Shown here: one piece after another, positions 42,684-51,207 of the stretch
Position numbering within the stretch: the first letter of the stretch is position 1
How the letters are laid out: each line of letters opens with the position of its first letter
NCBI RefSeq assembly: GCF_006861825.1
Contig: NZ_VDGI01000001.1
Location: 326,172-390,171, forward strand
Direction: 5' to 3'
Origin: Psychrobacillus vulpis
GTDB taxonomy: Bacteria; Bacillota; Bacilli; Bacillales_A; Planococcaceae
Length of the DNA stretch: 64,000 bases
Translations under genes and position numbers: made by a program
Notes under the pieces: generated by a model
The model's input: only the letters and a program-made list of their open reading frames with translations
What the model was told of the DNA's origin: nothing
The model's database searches: none

Positions 42684-43517
42684 ATGATTAAAAAACAATT
42701 AATAATGGAGAAAGCATTAGAACTATTTGCTAAACAAGGTTTTGAAGCGACATCCGTTCAGCAAATAACAGAGCATTGCGGTATTTCTAAAGGCGCTTTT
42801 TACTTATCATTTAAGTCAAAGGATGAATTGATTTTAGAATTGATCAATCATTTCATGACACAGTTCACTTCTGATATTGACTACCTGGTCAAGAACGAAG
42901 AAAACACGGAAGAACTTTTATACAAATTCTATTACTCGACGTTCTATTCATTTCATCAGCATTCGGATTTTGCAAAAATTCTTATGAAAGAGCAAATGCG
43001 ATCCCTTAATGAAGAATTCATAATAAAAATGCGTTACTATGACCAATCCATGGAGAAAGTTATCTTATCGATGGTTGAACGATTATATGGAGAAGAGATT
43101 AGTCATACAAAATATGATTTAATCTATTGTATTAAAGGTTTTATGAAAACTTATTCAGAGTTATTTTTATTCTATAATTTGCCATTAGATTTGAATTTAC
43201 TAGCCCAATCGCTTGTAGAAAAAACAAATTTACTAGCTAGACATATTACCATACCATTTATATCTCAGGAACTTATCCAGTTGTTTCAGCAACCGATGAA
43301 TGAAGAAGAATCGAGGGAGCAGATTCTCGAAATTATGGACCAAAAAATAATGGAACTGGGAGATTCTATCGAAAAGGAATCTTTAATCTTGCTAAAGCAG
43401 CAAATACTTGAACCAACTTTAAGTCCAGCTATAGTGAAAGGGTTACAAGAAAACATTCGAAATCATCCCCATTGTAAATGGATATCTTATTTACTTCGTA
43501 GTTATTTTGAGTTTTAA
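42684..43517 (+). CDS. TetR-family regulator of the RND pump (YerO-like)
   Basis: Regulator of 277 aa, longer than usual for TetR. The N-terminal region KALELFAKQGFEATSVQQITEHCGISKGAFYLSFKSKDELI is a complete TetR DNA-binding domain. The C-terminal ligand domain is extended by about 80 residues (EESREQILEIMDQKIMELGD onward). It probably represses the divergent pump and itself through the palindrome at 42632-42649. Confidence 0.9.
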   Translation: MIKKQLIMEKALELFAKQGFEATSVQQITEHCGISKGAFYLSFKSKDELILELINHFMTQFTSDIDYLVKNEENTEELLYKFYYSTFYSFHQHSDFAKILMKEQMRSLNEEFIIKMRYYDQSMEKVILSMVERLYGEEISHTKYDLIYCIKGFMKTYSELFLFYNLPLDLNLLAQSLVEKTNLLARHITIPFISQELIQLFQQPMNEEESREQILEIMDQKIMELGDSIEKESLILLKQQILEPTLSPAIVKGLQENIRNHPHCKWISYLLRSYFEF

Positions 43518-43521
43518 AACT

Positions 43522-43558
43522 AAAAAGGCAGTTCGCTTTAAGCATTCTGCCTTTTTTA
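43522..43558 (+). terminator. Terminator after the TetR gene
   Basis: AAAAAGGCAG / CTGCCTTTTTT stem with a loop of about 15 nt. Confidence 0.8.
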
Positions 43559-43642
43559 ATAAATGAATATCAGTGCCCTTTTTCAATCATTTGAAGGAAA
43601 TTAATTCCCACTTGAACTCCATCATTTTATAGTAAAATCATA

Positions 43643-44329
43643 TTATAAAAATCCTAGTTTACTACTTACTGTTAAAAAAATTACTGGAATTAGTAACGCT
43701 GGTATCAGATTCATCGTTTTCATTTTTTTTATACCTAAAATACTTAGTCCTGAACTGAGAATTAATACACCCCCGATAATAGACATTTCATTTAAGAGAT
43801 CTGGCGTAATAAAACTTGTAATTGATCCTGCTAAAAAATAGAAAAATCCTTGCCAACACAACAAAACAAGTGCTGAATAAGCAATTCCAATTCCAAAAGT
43901 AGAGGCGAGTACAATTGACGTAACACCGTCCAAAATCGCGTTCGTAAAAAGGTATGTATTATTACCTCTTAGTGCACTCTCAATTGGCCCCAAAATAGAA
44001 AGAGTTCCTGCACAAAATAAGAGAATTGCAGTAGATAATCCTTCTGATAAATTTCCAGTTGAAAATTTAGATACGATTTTTTTAAAACCCTCTTCCAAAT
44101 TTAACTTTTCTCCAATCAATCCCCCAATTGCTAGACTAACGATAAATAAAACAGGAAATTTGCTAGATGGAAGGTACTCAACAATTGAATTTAAGCCTAA
44201 TGCTATTGCTGCTAATCCCATTGCTTGCATGAGGATATCTTGATAAGAATCTTTTATTCCCTTTTTTAAAGTACTCCCTATAACACTTCCAACAATAATT
44301 GTCGTGCAATTTACAATTGTTCCAATCAT
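43643..44329 (-). CDS. DUF554-family membrane protein (YqgA/YdfK-like)
   Basis: Membrane protein of 228 aa with seven predicted helices. MIGTIVNCTTIIVGSVIGST at the N-terminus and GTLSILGPIESALRGN in the middle are hallmarks of the DUF554 family, commonly annotated as possible transporters. GGAGAGG precedes the ATG. Function unknown. It stands 68 bp downstream of a MerR regulator gene on the same strand, separated by a hairpin. Confidence 0.88.
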   Translation of the reverse strand: MIGTIVNCTTIIVGSVIGSTLKKGIKDSYQDILMQAMGLAAIALGLNSIVEYLPSSKFPVLFIVSLAIGGLIGEKLNLEEGFKKIVSKFSTGNLSEGLSTAILLFCAGTLSILGPIESALRGNNTYLFTNAILDGVTSIVLASTFGIGIAYSALVLLCWQGFFYFLAGSITSFITPDLLNEMSIIGGVLILSSGLSILGIKKMKTMNLIPALLIPVIFLTVSSKLGFL

Positions 44330-44369
44330 ATCAACCTCTCCTTAACTCAATCACATTAAGGAAACAATA

Positions 44370-44392
44370 AACCCTCCAGCAGCTGGAGGGTC
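44370..44392 (-). terminator. Hairpin after the MerR gene
   Basis: ACCCTCCAGC / GCTGGAGGGT palindrome followed by TTTATTGTTT on the minus strand. Confidence 0.75.
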
Positions 44393-44397
44393 AATGG

Positions 44398-45213
44398 TCA
44401 TTTGATCAATATTTGAATTTCAGTCACAAATTTAGATCTGTCATTTGTAAATCCATAGTCGATTAACGTGACTTCTATAGCATCCTCTAATATTTCATAT
44501 CCCTTATGTTCAACATGCTCCATAAGTTTTTTATAATATGGGGAAGCATCTTCATGTGTTCCCTCAAAACGAATAGAAAGATATGTGCCCTTCGAAAGAA
44601 TCTTTGCATTATCCGAGCAGTAGTTTTCAGTGTCTACGATGATAAATATTGAATTGTATTCATCGAAACTTCCTATTTTCAAGTTCTCGATGGAGATAGA
44701 TAATCCTATCTTCCCCAGAAATATGGCAGATTTCATCTTTGCATTGTTTTCTAATAAACGAATTAACATTTCTAAATTATTGTCTTTATAAATCTTTTGT
44801 TTTAACAATACAATTTCTCGTTCAGGTAAATCCATTTTTCGAATCTTATTTAGTTCTTTAGAATTCCCCGCATCGGTAATCTGATGGATTCTATTTTCAA
44901 GCTTTTGTTGAATCTGAGTAAATTCCTGAATCCTCTTTTCCGTTTCAAGTTGTTGTTCCTTTAGAAGCAACAATATTTTATCAATTTCGCGATTGTCTAA
45001 AAAAAGCTTAATGTTCTTTAATGGCATATTAAGAGATTTGAGATATAAGATTGTATTTAATTGTTCAAATTGTTCGATGGAATAATATCGATAACCGGTC
45101 GCAGAATCTACAAATTTTGGTTTAAACAAATCAATCGTATCATAATACCTTAACGTCCGAATATCTACCTGAAAAAGCCTCGATATCTCACCTATCAAAA
45201 ATGTATTTTCCAT
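44398..45213 (-). CDS. MerR-family regulator with effector-binding domain (BmrR-like)
   Basis: Regulator of 271 aa. The winged helix is EISRLFQVDIRTLRYYDTIDLFKPKFVD, with SATGYRYYSIEQFEQLNTILYLKSLNMPLK following as in all MerR proteins, then a coiled-coil dimer helix (EQQLETEKRIQEFTQIQQKLE), then an SRPBCC/GyrI-like domain of 120 residues. It senses a small organic ligand or drug rather than metal. AGGAG precedes the ATG. Target unknown; the DUF554 gene downstream is one candidate. Confidence 0.9.
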   Translation of the reverse strand: MENTFLIGEISRLFQVDIRTLRYYDTIDLFKPKFVDSATGYRYYSIEQFEQLNTILYLKSLNMPLKNIKLFLDNREIDKILLLLKEQQLETEKRIQEFTQIQQKLENRIHQITDAGNSKELNKIRKMDLPEREIVLLKQKIYKDNNLEMLIRLLENNAKMKSAIFLGKIGLSISIENLKIGSFDEYNSIFIIVDTENYCSDNAKILSKGTYLSIRFEGTHEDASPYYKKLMEHVEHKGYEILEDAIEVTLIDYGFTNDRSKFVTEIQILIK

Positions 45214-45355
45214 ATTAAGATCTCCTAGATTTACAGTACTATCTGAAGTATATACGTTTTCAAGTATAACAAAAACGAGTTAGACTTCAGAAAAAAGTAG
45301 AACCGTTCAATATTGCTTAGCTCTCAAAACAATATCTCACTATTCTCCTTATATT

Positions 45356-45385
45356 TTGCGAAAGAATTACAAGGTAATCTATACT
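45356..45385 (+). promoter_or_regulatory. Sigma-A type promoter of the response-regulator gene
   Basis: TTGCGA, 18-bp spacer, TATACT, about 40 bp before the start codon. Confidence 0.6.
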
Positions 45386-45423
45386 GTAGTAAAGATAGAT
45401 TGTTGTTACGGAGGTAGAAAAAA

Positions 45424-46125
45424 GTGGCTAGTGATCAGTGGATTTTAATAATTGACGATGAGGAAGATTTGGCACGTCTGATGGGGACAGTTTTACATAA
45501 AGAGGGAATTATAAATGTTGTAACTGCGGGGACGGTAGCTGATGGTTGGGCAAAGTTTCAGGAGTTTAATCCTGGACTTGTATTGCTAGATATTATGCTG
45601 CCAGATGGCGAAGGCTATGACTTATGTAAGCAAATTCGTGAAGTATCAAATGTGCCAATTTTATTTATGTCTGCAAAGGATGAGGAAATTGATAAGATTT
45701 TAGGACTTGCGATAGGTGGGGATGATTATATAACCAAACCATTTAGTCCGAAAGAGGTTGCTTATCGGGTGAAGGCACAGCTGAGACGTGCTGGCTTTTC
45801 AGAGGAGAAAGCGGCACCGAAAAATTTGCAAGTTGGACCATTTGAGCTTAGTGCCAATGAAACAGAATTGAAAAAGGATAGCAAAACGATTGAGCTCACA
45901 GCTAAAGAAATAGGACTGATGAGCTGTTTTATGCATCATCCAAATCAGATTTTGAGCAAGGAAACATTGTTTGAACATGTTTGGGGAGATGAATTCTTTG
46001 GATCCGATAATACGGTGATGGTGCATATTCGCCGTTTACGCGAAAAAATTGAGATAGATCCGTCAAATCCTTCGTATTTATTAACAGTTAAAGGGCTTGG
46101 TTATAAATTACATACGAAGGGGTGA
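45424..46125 (+). CDS. OmpR-family response regulator
   Basis: Two-component response regulator of 233 aa. Receiver domain at the N-terminus with acidic pocket IIDDEEDL, phosphoacceptor D56 in LVLLDIMLP, and the switch Thr/Lys in YITKPF; C-terminal OmpR winged helix with LTAKEIGLMSCFMHHPNQILSKE and NTVMVHIRRLREKIE. Start GTG behind GGAGGT. The kinase gene follows after 6 bp. Likely binds the TGTAAGGTT direct repeats upstream of the ABC operon and the DUF418 gene. Confidence 0.95.
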   Translation: MASDQWILIIDDEEDLARLMGTVLHKEGIINVVTAGTVADGWAKFQEFNPGLVLLDIMLPDGEGYDLCKQIREVSNVPILFMSAKDEEIDKILGLAIGGDDYITKPFSPKEVAYRVKAQLRRAGFSEEKAAPKNLQVGPFELSANETELKKDSKTIELTAKEIGLMSCFMHHPNQILSKETLFEHVWGDEFFGSDNTVMVHIRRLREKIEIDPSNPSYLLTVKGLGYKLHTKG

Positions 46126-46131
46126 GGCTAG

Positions 46132-47571
46132 ATGAAGTGGAAATTGACACGGCGCTTTTTAGGATCCGTAGTGACAATTGTTGTAATCGTAGGGCTTGTC
46201 AACGCGATTTTACTCTTCTCCTTACTCGTTTTTCGAACAATGTATAATTTCGACGCAGAAGAAGAATCTATGGAAAACTTTAGCCGAACTTTTTCACAAT
46301 ATGTAGAGCTACAAGATGACAAACCGATTGTAAATGAAAAAGGCTTAGAAAAGTTACAAGAGTTGAAAGCTTGGGTACAAATTTTGAATAAAAAAGGTGA
46401 ACAAGTGGCAGCCTTTTATACACCCTCAAATTTGAAAACAGAGTATTCGCCAATTGAAATTGTACAAATGTATAAGTATAAAGAAATAGATACAGAGACG
46501 ACCGTTTTTATAGGTGAAACTGATGGTTTCAGCTATTTTGTGGGGGTTAAAGATCAAGGAATAGGTCGATATGTTTTGACCTACGATTATGCAAAGATCT
46601 TTAAAAACATTAATATCTTACTTTTACTATTTTTAATCGTCGATATTATTATTGCATTAGTTATTGGACTTTTATTTGGTAAAAGATTAACAACTCCACT
46701 TTACATCTTAGTAGAAGGAATTCAACAGCTTCGGGAAAGACGTTTTAAAAAGATGGCCATACCAAAAGGTGTTTACGAAGATGTATTTCGCAATATGAAT
46801 GAACTTTCAGTGAAGTTAGATCAGTATGAGAAAGAACGTGATCATCTTGACCGAATGCGTGAAGAATGGATTAGCAATGTTTCGCATGATATGAAAACAC
46901 CACTTGCTTCTATTCATGGATATGCAGAATTAATGAAAGATAGCGGCACCGATTTAACTCCGCAAGAATTGCATGAGTATACAACTATTATTAATAGACA
47001 GTCTCTATATATGAAGGATTTGTTAGACGACCTCAATTTAACGATGCGTTTGCGCAACCAGCAACTCCCTTTGCAATTTGAAGATGTAGATATAGTTGTA
47101 TTTTTACGTGAAATGACGATTGAACTTTTAAATGATTCACCATTTGGTGAACGACAGATTGAATTTCAGGCAAATGTGGACAAAGCAGTGCATAAAGTGG
47201 ATAAAAAACTACTGAAACGTGCGATTTTAAACTTTATCTACAATGCTCTTGTGCATAACGATGAAAATGTCTTAGTAACTATACGAATTGATAATATTTA
47301 TCCACATTGTGGACAAGAGCAAAAGTCAGGTAACATATCCACAGCTCCAGTATTCCATACGCAAATTACCATTGCTGATAACGGCCGCGGTATTCCTTCT
47401 AAAGATTTAGAACAGGTTTTTGAACGTTATTACCGAGGTACGAATACTGCCAATACACATGGAACTGGTTTAGGAATGGCTATTGCAAGAGATATTATTC
47501 TAGCTCATAATGGGAAACTTGATTTGACTAGCGTTGAAAATAAGGGAACCTCGATTACTATACTTTTATAA
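46132..47571 (+). CDS. Sensor histidine kinase with large extracellular domain
   Basis: Membrane kinase of 479 aa. TM1 is residues 12-34, then an extracellular sensor of about 125 residues, TM2 near 160-182 (ILLLLFLIVDIIIALVIGLL), HAMP, the phosphoacceptor His in WISNVSHDMKTPLASIHGYA, and an ATPase domain (NFIYNALVHNDENV, DNGRGIPSKDLEQVFERYYRG, GTGLGMAIARDI). The antimicrobial-peptide kinases usually paired with BceAB/YxdLM transporters have almost no extracellular loop; this one does. GGGGTGAGG precedes the ATG. Confidence 0.94.
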   Translation: MKWKLTRRFLGSVVTIVVIVGLVNAILLFSLLVFRTMYNFDAEEESMENFSRTFSQYVELQDDKPIVNEKGLEKLQELKAWVQILNKKGEQVAAFYTPSNLKTEYSPIEIVQMYKYKEIDTETTVFIGETDGFSYFVGVKDQGIGRYVLTYDYAKIFKNINILLLLFLIVDIIIALVIGLLFGKRLTTPLYILVEGIQQLRERRFKKMAIPKGVYEDVFRNMNELSVKLDQYEKERDHLDRMREEWISNVSHDMKTPLASIHGYAELMKDSGTDLTPQELHEYTTIINRQSLYMKDLLDDLNLTMRLRNQQLPLQFEDVDIVVFLREMTIELLNDSPFGERQIEFQANVDKAVHKVDKKLLKRAILNFIYNALVHNDENVLVTIRIDNIYPHCGQEQKSGNISTAPVFHTQITIADNGRGIPSKDLEQVFERYYRGTNTANTHGTGLGMAIARDIILAHNGKLDLTSVENKGTSITILL

Positions 47572-47603
47572 CGCTAATTCTATTTATCTTAAACGTAAGA
47601 GAA

Positions 47604-47648
47604 AAGGGCTGTTCTCCAACTTACTTATTAAAGTCAGCCCTTTTTCCT
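47604..47648. terminator. Terminator between the kinase and yxeA genes
   Basis: AAAAGGGCTG / CAGCCCTTTTT stem with a loop of about 23 nt; serves the kinase gene and, in reverse, the yxeA operon. Confidence 0.8.
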
Positions 47649-48006
47649 ATTTTAATTTTTCTTGTGCCTTTTTAGGTATATCCTCAAATTTCACTTCATC
47701 ATAAGAAGATACTTGATCATCTTTTTTTACGTACATTTTTAAGTAGGCATCTTCTCGTAGATTTTTATGTGCTGTGAATTCAAGTGGGATTGTTTCACCA
47801 TCAGCATTTGTAGCCTCTAGTTTATAAGAATAAGAGATCATCACTGAACCATCATCTAGCTTGTTTTCATGTTGTACCCCATCCTCTGTAATCTGTAAAT
47901 AATAATTGTCAGCATTCATGCGGTTGAAGTCAATTTTAGTAAGAGCGAAGAGCCCCGCTACTCCTACTACAAACAAAATACCAACTATAGTAAGAAATTT
48001 CTTCAT
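47647..48006 (-). CDS. yxeA: YxeA-family secreted/lipid-anchored small protein
   Basis: Small extracytoplasmic protein of 119 aa with an N-terminal hydrophobic signal (FLTIVGILFVVGVAGLFAL), then the YxeA/DUF1093 fold: YYLQITEDGVQHENKLDDG and YSYKLEATNADGETIPLEFTAHKNLREDAYLKMYVKK. YxeA follows YxdLM in B. subtilis and the same order is seen here, 5 bp after the permease gene. I take the ATG at 48006, which has AAGGA before it. The exact role of YxeA is not known. Confidence 0.88.
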   Translation of the reverse strand: MKKFLTIVGILFVVGVAGLFALTKIDFNRMNADNYYLQITEDGVQHENKLDDGSVMISYSYKLEATNADGETIPLEFTAHKNLREDAYLKMYVKKDDQVSSYDEVKFEDIPKKAQEKLK

Positions 48007-48011
48007 CTTAA

Positions 48012-49931
48012 TCATCCTTCTGTTCTATTATTTTGTGTGATAATACGATTGTAAGAAGCTACCGTTAATATATAATACAGGCCATAGATAACTGTATAAG
48101 CAATCATCCAGATCAACACAGGCTTTGCTAGATCCAGCATTAATAAACTAGAGAATGCTTTTAAAGCAATAGCACTGTGTAATAACCCTACTGCTAGCGG
48201 AACGAAGAAGATGACAAATACTTGTGATGCAATGGATTTACGCATTTCTTTTGCGCTAACACCCATTTTATGAAGGATATTATATTGTGATTTATCTTCC
48301 TCTGCTTCCGTTAAAACTTTAAAGTAAATGATACTTCCTGTTGCAGCTAAAAACACTAGACCTAGAAAACTTCCGATAAAAAGCAGTGATCCTACAATTT
48401 CGATACCTGTTTGGAAATCTTGAGGAGCACTAGAAAATAGCGCTTCTTCAGGTAATTCTTTTGCCATTTTTTTTGATAAATCTATAGAAGCTTGATCCAC
48501 ACCAATGACACGATATTTTAGTACTTCTCCTTCTTCTTGCAATGTTTTAAATTGATCATTTGATACAACCACTGCAATACCTACTGTGCCGACGTTTAAA
48601 ACTGTTTGCTTTTTAAAGCTTTGAAATGTGATTGCAGTGTTGTTTTCTGTCGTTATGGTCTTACCTTTATATTTAGGTGAGAATCTTTTGTCATATCCAA
48701 TATCTAAAATAACAGCATTGTCTTCATTAACGTGTAGCTTTTCCTTGCCTTGTATTGCTGCTAATTTGTTATATGTTTTTTCATTAATAACCGTATAAAT
48801 TCTTTTGTCAGAGCTATTGAATATTAATGCCTCGTTGAATTCTTTTGTATTAAATGTGACAGATAGAGCTTCGATACTTTCATCGTACTTGGTTTCTGAC
48901 AGTACAGCGCTAATTTGTTGATCGGTTTTTGCATCCATTTGCTCATACATAAAGCTATTCGGATTAGCGGTCATAACTTGGTCATTTGTGTTGTAATAAA
49001 GACTATACACTGCTCCACCTGTTGTTACAGTCGTAGCACTTAGCACCGCAATTACAGTCAATGTACGTGCATTACCTCGTACACGATATAATAGTTGTGA
49101 GATCGTCATTAAATGAAGACCTTTCCACAGCCATCTTTCATTTTTCTTAATCACTGCTAACAAAAAGTCTGTCACACTGTGGAACAATAAAAAAGTACCG
49201 ACAATAACTGTTGTTAAAATAATTAGCGCCGTCATTAAAAAGCCGACTTTTTCCCACACTTTAGAAGTATAAATATCTTGCATCGCTAACCAATAACCGA
49301 TGGCTATTAGTAATACTCCAAAAATAGCTACGATCATAGATGGCTTCGGAACCGCTTCCCCTTTTTTCGACGCATGGAATAAATCAATTAGTTTAAATTG
49401 ATAAATTAAACGATAGCCTTGGAATGATGTCACTAAGAAAATGATAAGAAATACGATAGCGGTATTCAAAGCGGCCGATCCCGAAAATGTAAATGGCGCT
49501 ATGACATCATAGCCCATTAAATGGATCAAAATGGTCATAAATCCTTTGGAACAAAGGAATCCGAGAACAACCCCCACCCCTAAAGAAACCAAACCTAATA
49601 ATAAATTTTCAAAAAAGAGCATAAAACCAATTTGACGATTACGTACTCCTAGTAATGCATACAATGCCACTTCTTTTTTACGTTTTTTCATAAAGAATGA
49701 ATTCGAATACGCAATAAATATGGCAACAAAAAATATTAGAATGACTGCCGCACCACTCATAAGTGAATCTAATTTTTGTGATGAAGCCGTTTTTTCTGCA
49801 ATCGTATCGCTATACTTTAATGTCACAAATGTGAAGTAGATAACAATACTAAAAACCATAGATGCGATATATAAAAAATATTGAGAGAAGTTTCGTGCAA
49901 TATTTTTTCTCGCTAGACTAAATAACGTCAT
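48012..49931 (-). CDS. BceB/YxdM-like ABC permease (FtsX-type)
   Basis: Permease of 639 aa with ten helices and one large extracellular domain of about 220 residues between helices seven and eight (from NTNDQVMTANPNSFMYEQM to FQTGIEIVG). This is the architecture of antimicrobial-peptide detoxification and sensing transporters (BceB, YxdM, YtsD). The stop of the ATPase gene overlaps its start by 14 nt. Together they probably sense or remove a membrane-active peptide and signal to a histidine kinase, by analogy. Confidence 0.92.
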   Translation of the reverse strand: MTLFSLARKNIARNFSQYFLYIASMVFSIVIYFTFVTLKYSDTIAEKTASSQKLDSLMSGAAVILIFFVAIFIAYSNSFFMKKRKKEVALYALLGVRNRQIGFMLFFENLLLGLVSLGVGVVLGFLCSKGFMTILIHLMGYDVIAPFTFSGSAALNTAIVFLIIFLVTSFQGYRLIYQFKLIDLFHASKKGEAVPKPSMIVAIFGVLLIAIGYWLAMQDIYTSKVWEKVGFLMTALIILTTVIVGTFLLFHSVTDFLLAVIKKNERWLWKGLHLMTISQLLYRVRGNARTLTVIAVLSATTVTTGGAVYSLYYNTNDQVMTANPNSFMYEQMDAKTDQQISAVLSETKYDESIEALSVTFNTKEFNEALIFNSSDKRIYTVINEKTYNKLAAIQGKEKLHVNEDNAVILDIGYDKRFSPKYKGKTITTENNTAITFQSFKKQTVLNVGTVGIAVVVSNDQFKTLQEEGEVLKYRVIGVDQASIDLSKKMAKELPEEALFSSAPQDFQTGIEIVGSLLFIGSFLGLVFLAATGSIIYFKVLTEAEEDKSQYNILHKMGVSAKEMRKSIASQVFVIFFVPLAVGLLHSAIALKAFSSLLMLDLAKPVLIWMIAYTVIYGLYYILTVASYNRIITQNNRTEG

Positions 49932-50685
49932 CTACCTCACCTCCAATTGTTGCAAGGACGTCTAAAATCTCTTGGAAGAAAGCTTTACGTGTTTGGTCAC
50001 GTCGGTAAATTTCTGTTGAAAGTGCACCATCCTTTATGAAAATAATACGACGGCAGAAGCTAGCGGCATATGCATCGTGTGTCACCATCATAATGGTAGA
50101 ATTATTATTTTCATTTAGTTTACTTAAGCTTTCCAATAAATCTGTCGCTGATTTTGAATCGAGTGCACCTGTTGGTTCGTCAGCTAGAATCAGAACAGGC
50201 TCAGTTACAAGAGCTCTTGCTGCTGCTGTTCTTTGTTTTTGTCCACCCGAAATTTGGTATGGATATTTAGCTAGTAAATCTTCAATACCAAATACTTTAG
50301 AAATACGAGTCACTAAACTATTAATTTCTTTCGCTGGAATTTTCGCAATTGCCAGCGGTAATAATATATTTTCTTTCACGGTCAGTGAGTCGAGCAAATT
50401 GTAATCTTGAAAGATAAAACCTAGATTATCACGTCTAAAATCCGCTAAAGCTGCTTCCTTCATATCATGAATACTCGTATCATTCATATAAATTTTTCCT
50501 TCAGTTGGGGAATCAATCGTTGCTAACATATTAAGCAAAGTTGATTTCCCTGCTCCAGAAGGTCCCATAATACCTACAAACTCTCCTTCATGAATGTCAA
50601 AAGATATATTTTCTAACGCAGTGTAAGTTGCGCTCGATTTACCATATGTTTTCTTAATGTTTTCTACTTTTAATAATGGTTCCAT
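49918..50685 (-). CDS. BceA/YxdL-like ABC ATP-binding protein
   Basis: ATPase subunit of 255 aa. Walker A GPSGAGKSTL near residue 45, Q-loop IFQDYNLLD, signature ISGGQKQR, Walker B LILADEP, D-loop GALDSKSA and switch His in MMVTHDAYAA; this is the MacB/LolD-like subgroup. The ATG at 50685 has GAGGTG 6 nt upstream. The operon promoter has direct repeats TGTAAGGTT ending 9 bp before the -10 box, fitting activation by an OmpR-type regulator. Confidence 0.94.
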   Translation of the reverse strand: MEPLLKVENIKKTYGKSSATYTALENISFDIHEGEFVGIMGPSGAGKSTLLNMLATIDSPTEGKIYMNDTSIHDMKEAALADFRRDNLGFIFQDYNLLDSLTVKENILLPLAIAKIPAKEINSLVTRISKVFGIEDLLAKYPYQISGGQKQRTAAARALVTEPVLILADEPTGALDSKSATDLLESLSKLNENNNSTIMMVTHDAYAASFCRRIIFIKDGALSTEIYRRDQTRKAFFQEILDVLATIGGEVDDVI

Positions 50686-50717
50686 TTGTTTCACCTCGTC
50701 ATGTTGTTGATACTCAT

Positions 50718-50772
50718 ACTATAAATGCTCATCCTTACAGCATTTTTATGCCAACCTTACAACAAGCTTAAA
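50718..50772 (-). promoter_or_regulatory. Operator and promoter of the peptide ABC operon
   Basis: On the minus strand: TTTAAGCTT (50764-50772), then 11 bp further TGTAAGGTT (50753-50761), then 22 bp further TGTAAGGAT (50731-50739), 9 bp after its TGTAAGG a -10 box TATAGT (50718-50723). There is no good -35 box. The same arrangement stands before the DUF418 gene at 52492-52546. Confidence 0.75.
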
Positions 50773-50777
50773 TCTAT

Positions 50778-50813
50778 AAAAAAAACCGACTTCTATATAA
50801 ATAGAAGTCGGTT
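50778..50813 (-). terminator. Intrinsic terminator, minus strand
   Basis: AACCGACTTCTA / TAGAAGTCGGTT stem with a 6-nt loop followed by eight T residues on the minus strand. It closes the VanZ transcription unit and separates it from the ABC operon. Confidence 0.8.
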
Positions 50814-50814
50814 C

Positions 50815-51180
50815 AGATTGAGTACAATTGATAAAAACGAGTTGTCTACAGTCTTTTTTATTTTTATATAGAATAGATTAGGTTCTCCGAAGCTTACCGC
50901 TCGCTTTCCGCGGGCGAGCGCCGAGCCGCTTCGTCGTTACTCTCCTGCAGGGTCTCGTCTGTCTCGCTTTTCCCGCAGGAGTCGAGCAGACGCTTCTCCA
51001 AACCATTAAATGTTCTGTTATTTTTCAAAGTACTAGTTATTGGAGTGAAGGGCGACGATGCCCGCGGAAAGCGTTCGCCAGCAGCGGAAATCAACTGCTT
51101 TCATTCTTTATTTTATTTGAAATAAAAAAAGCTATAGACAAACTCAAATTTCTTTGAGTTGTCTACAGTCTGGGGCGGAC
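50815..51180. repeat. GC-rich dispersed repeat with AGACTGTAGACAACTC ends
   Basis: About 365 non-coding bp. GAGTTGTCTACAGTCT occurs at both sides (50840-50855 and 51154-51169). Between are two GC-rich blocks with CTTTCCGCGGGC and TTCCCGCAGGAG. A hairpin GACAAACTCAA / TTGAGTTGTC lies at the right side. It is the long form of the repeat near 8940-9094. A TAGAAGTCG segment is also found on either side of the element. Confidence 0.65.
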
Positions 51181-51207
51181 TTTTATTAATAGAAGTCGAT
51201 CTTTACA

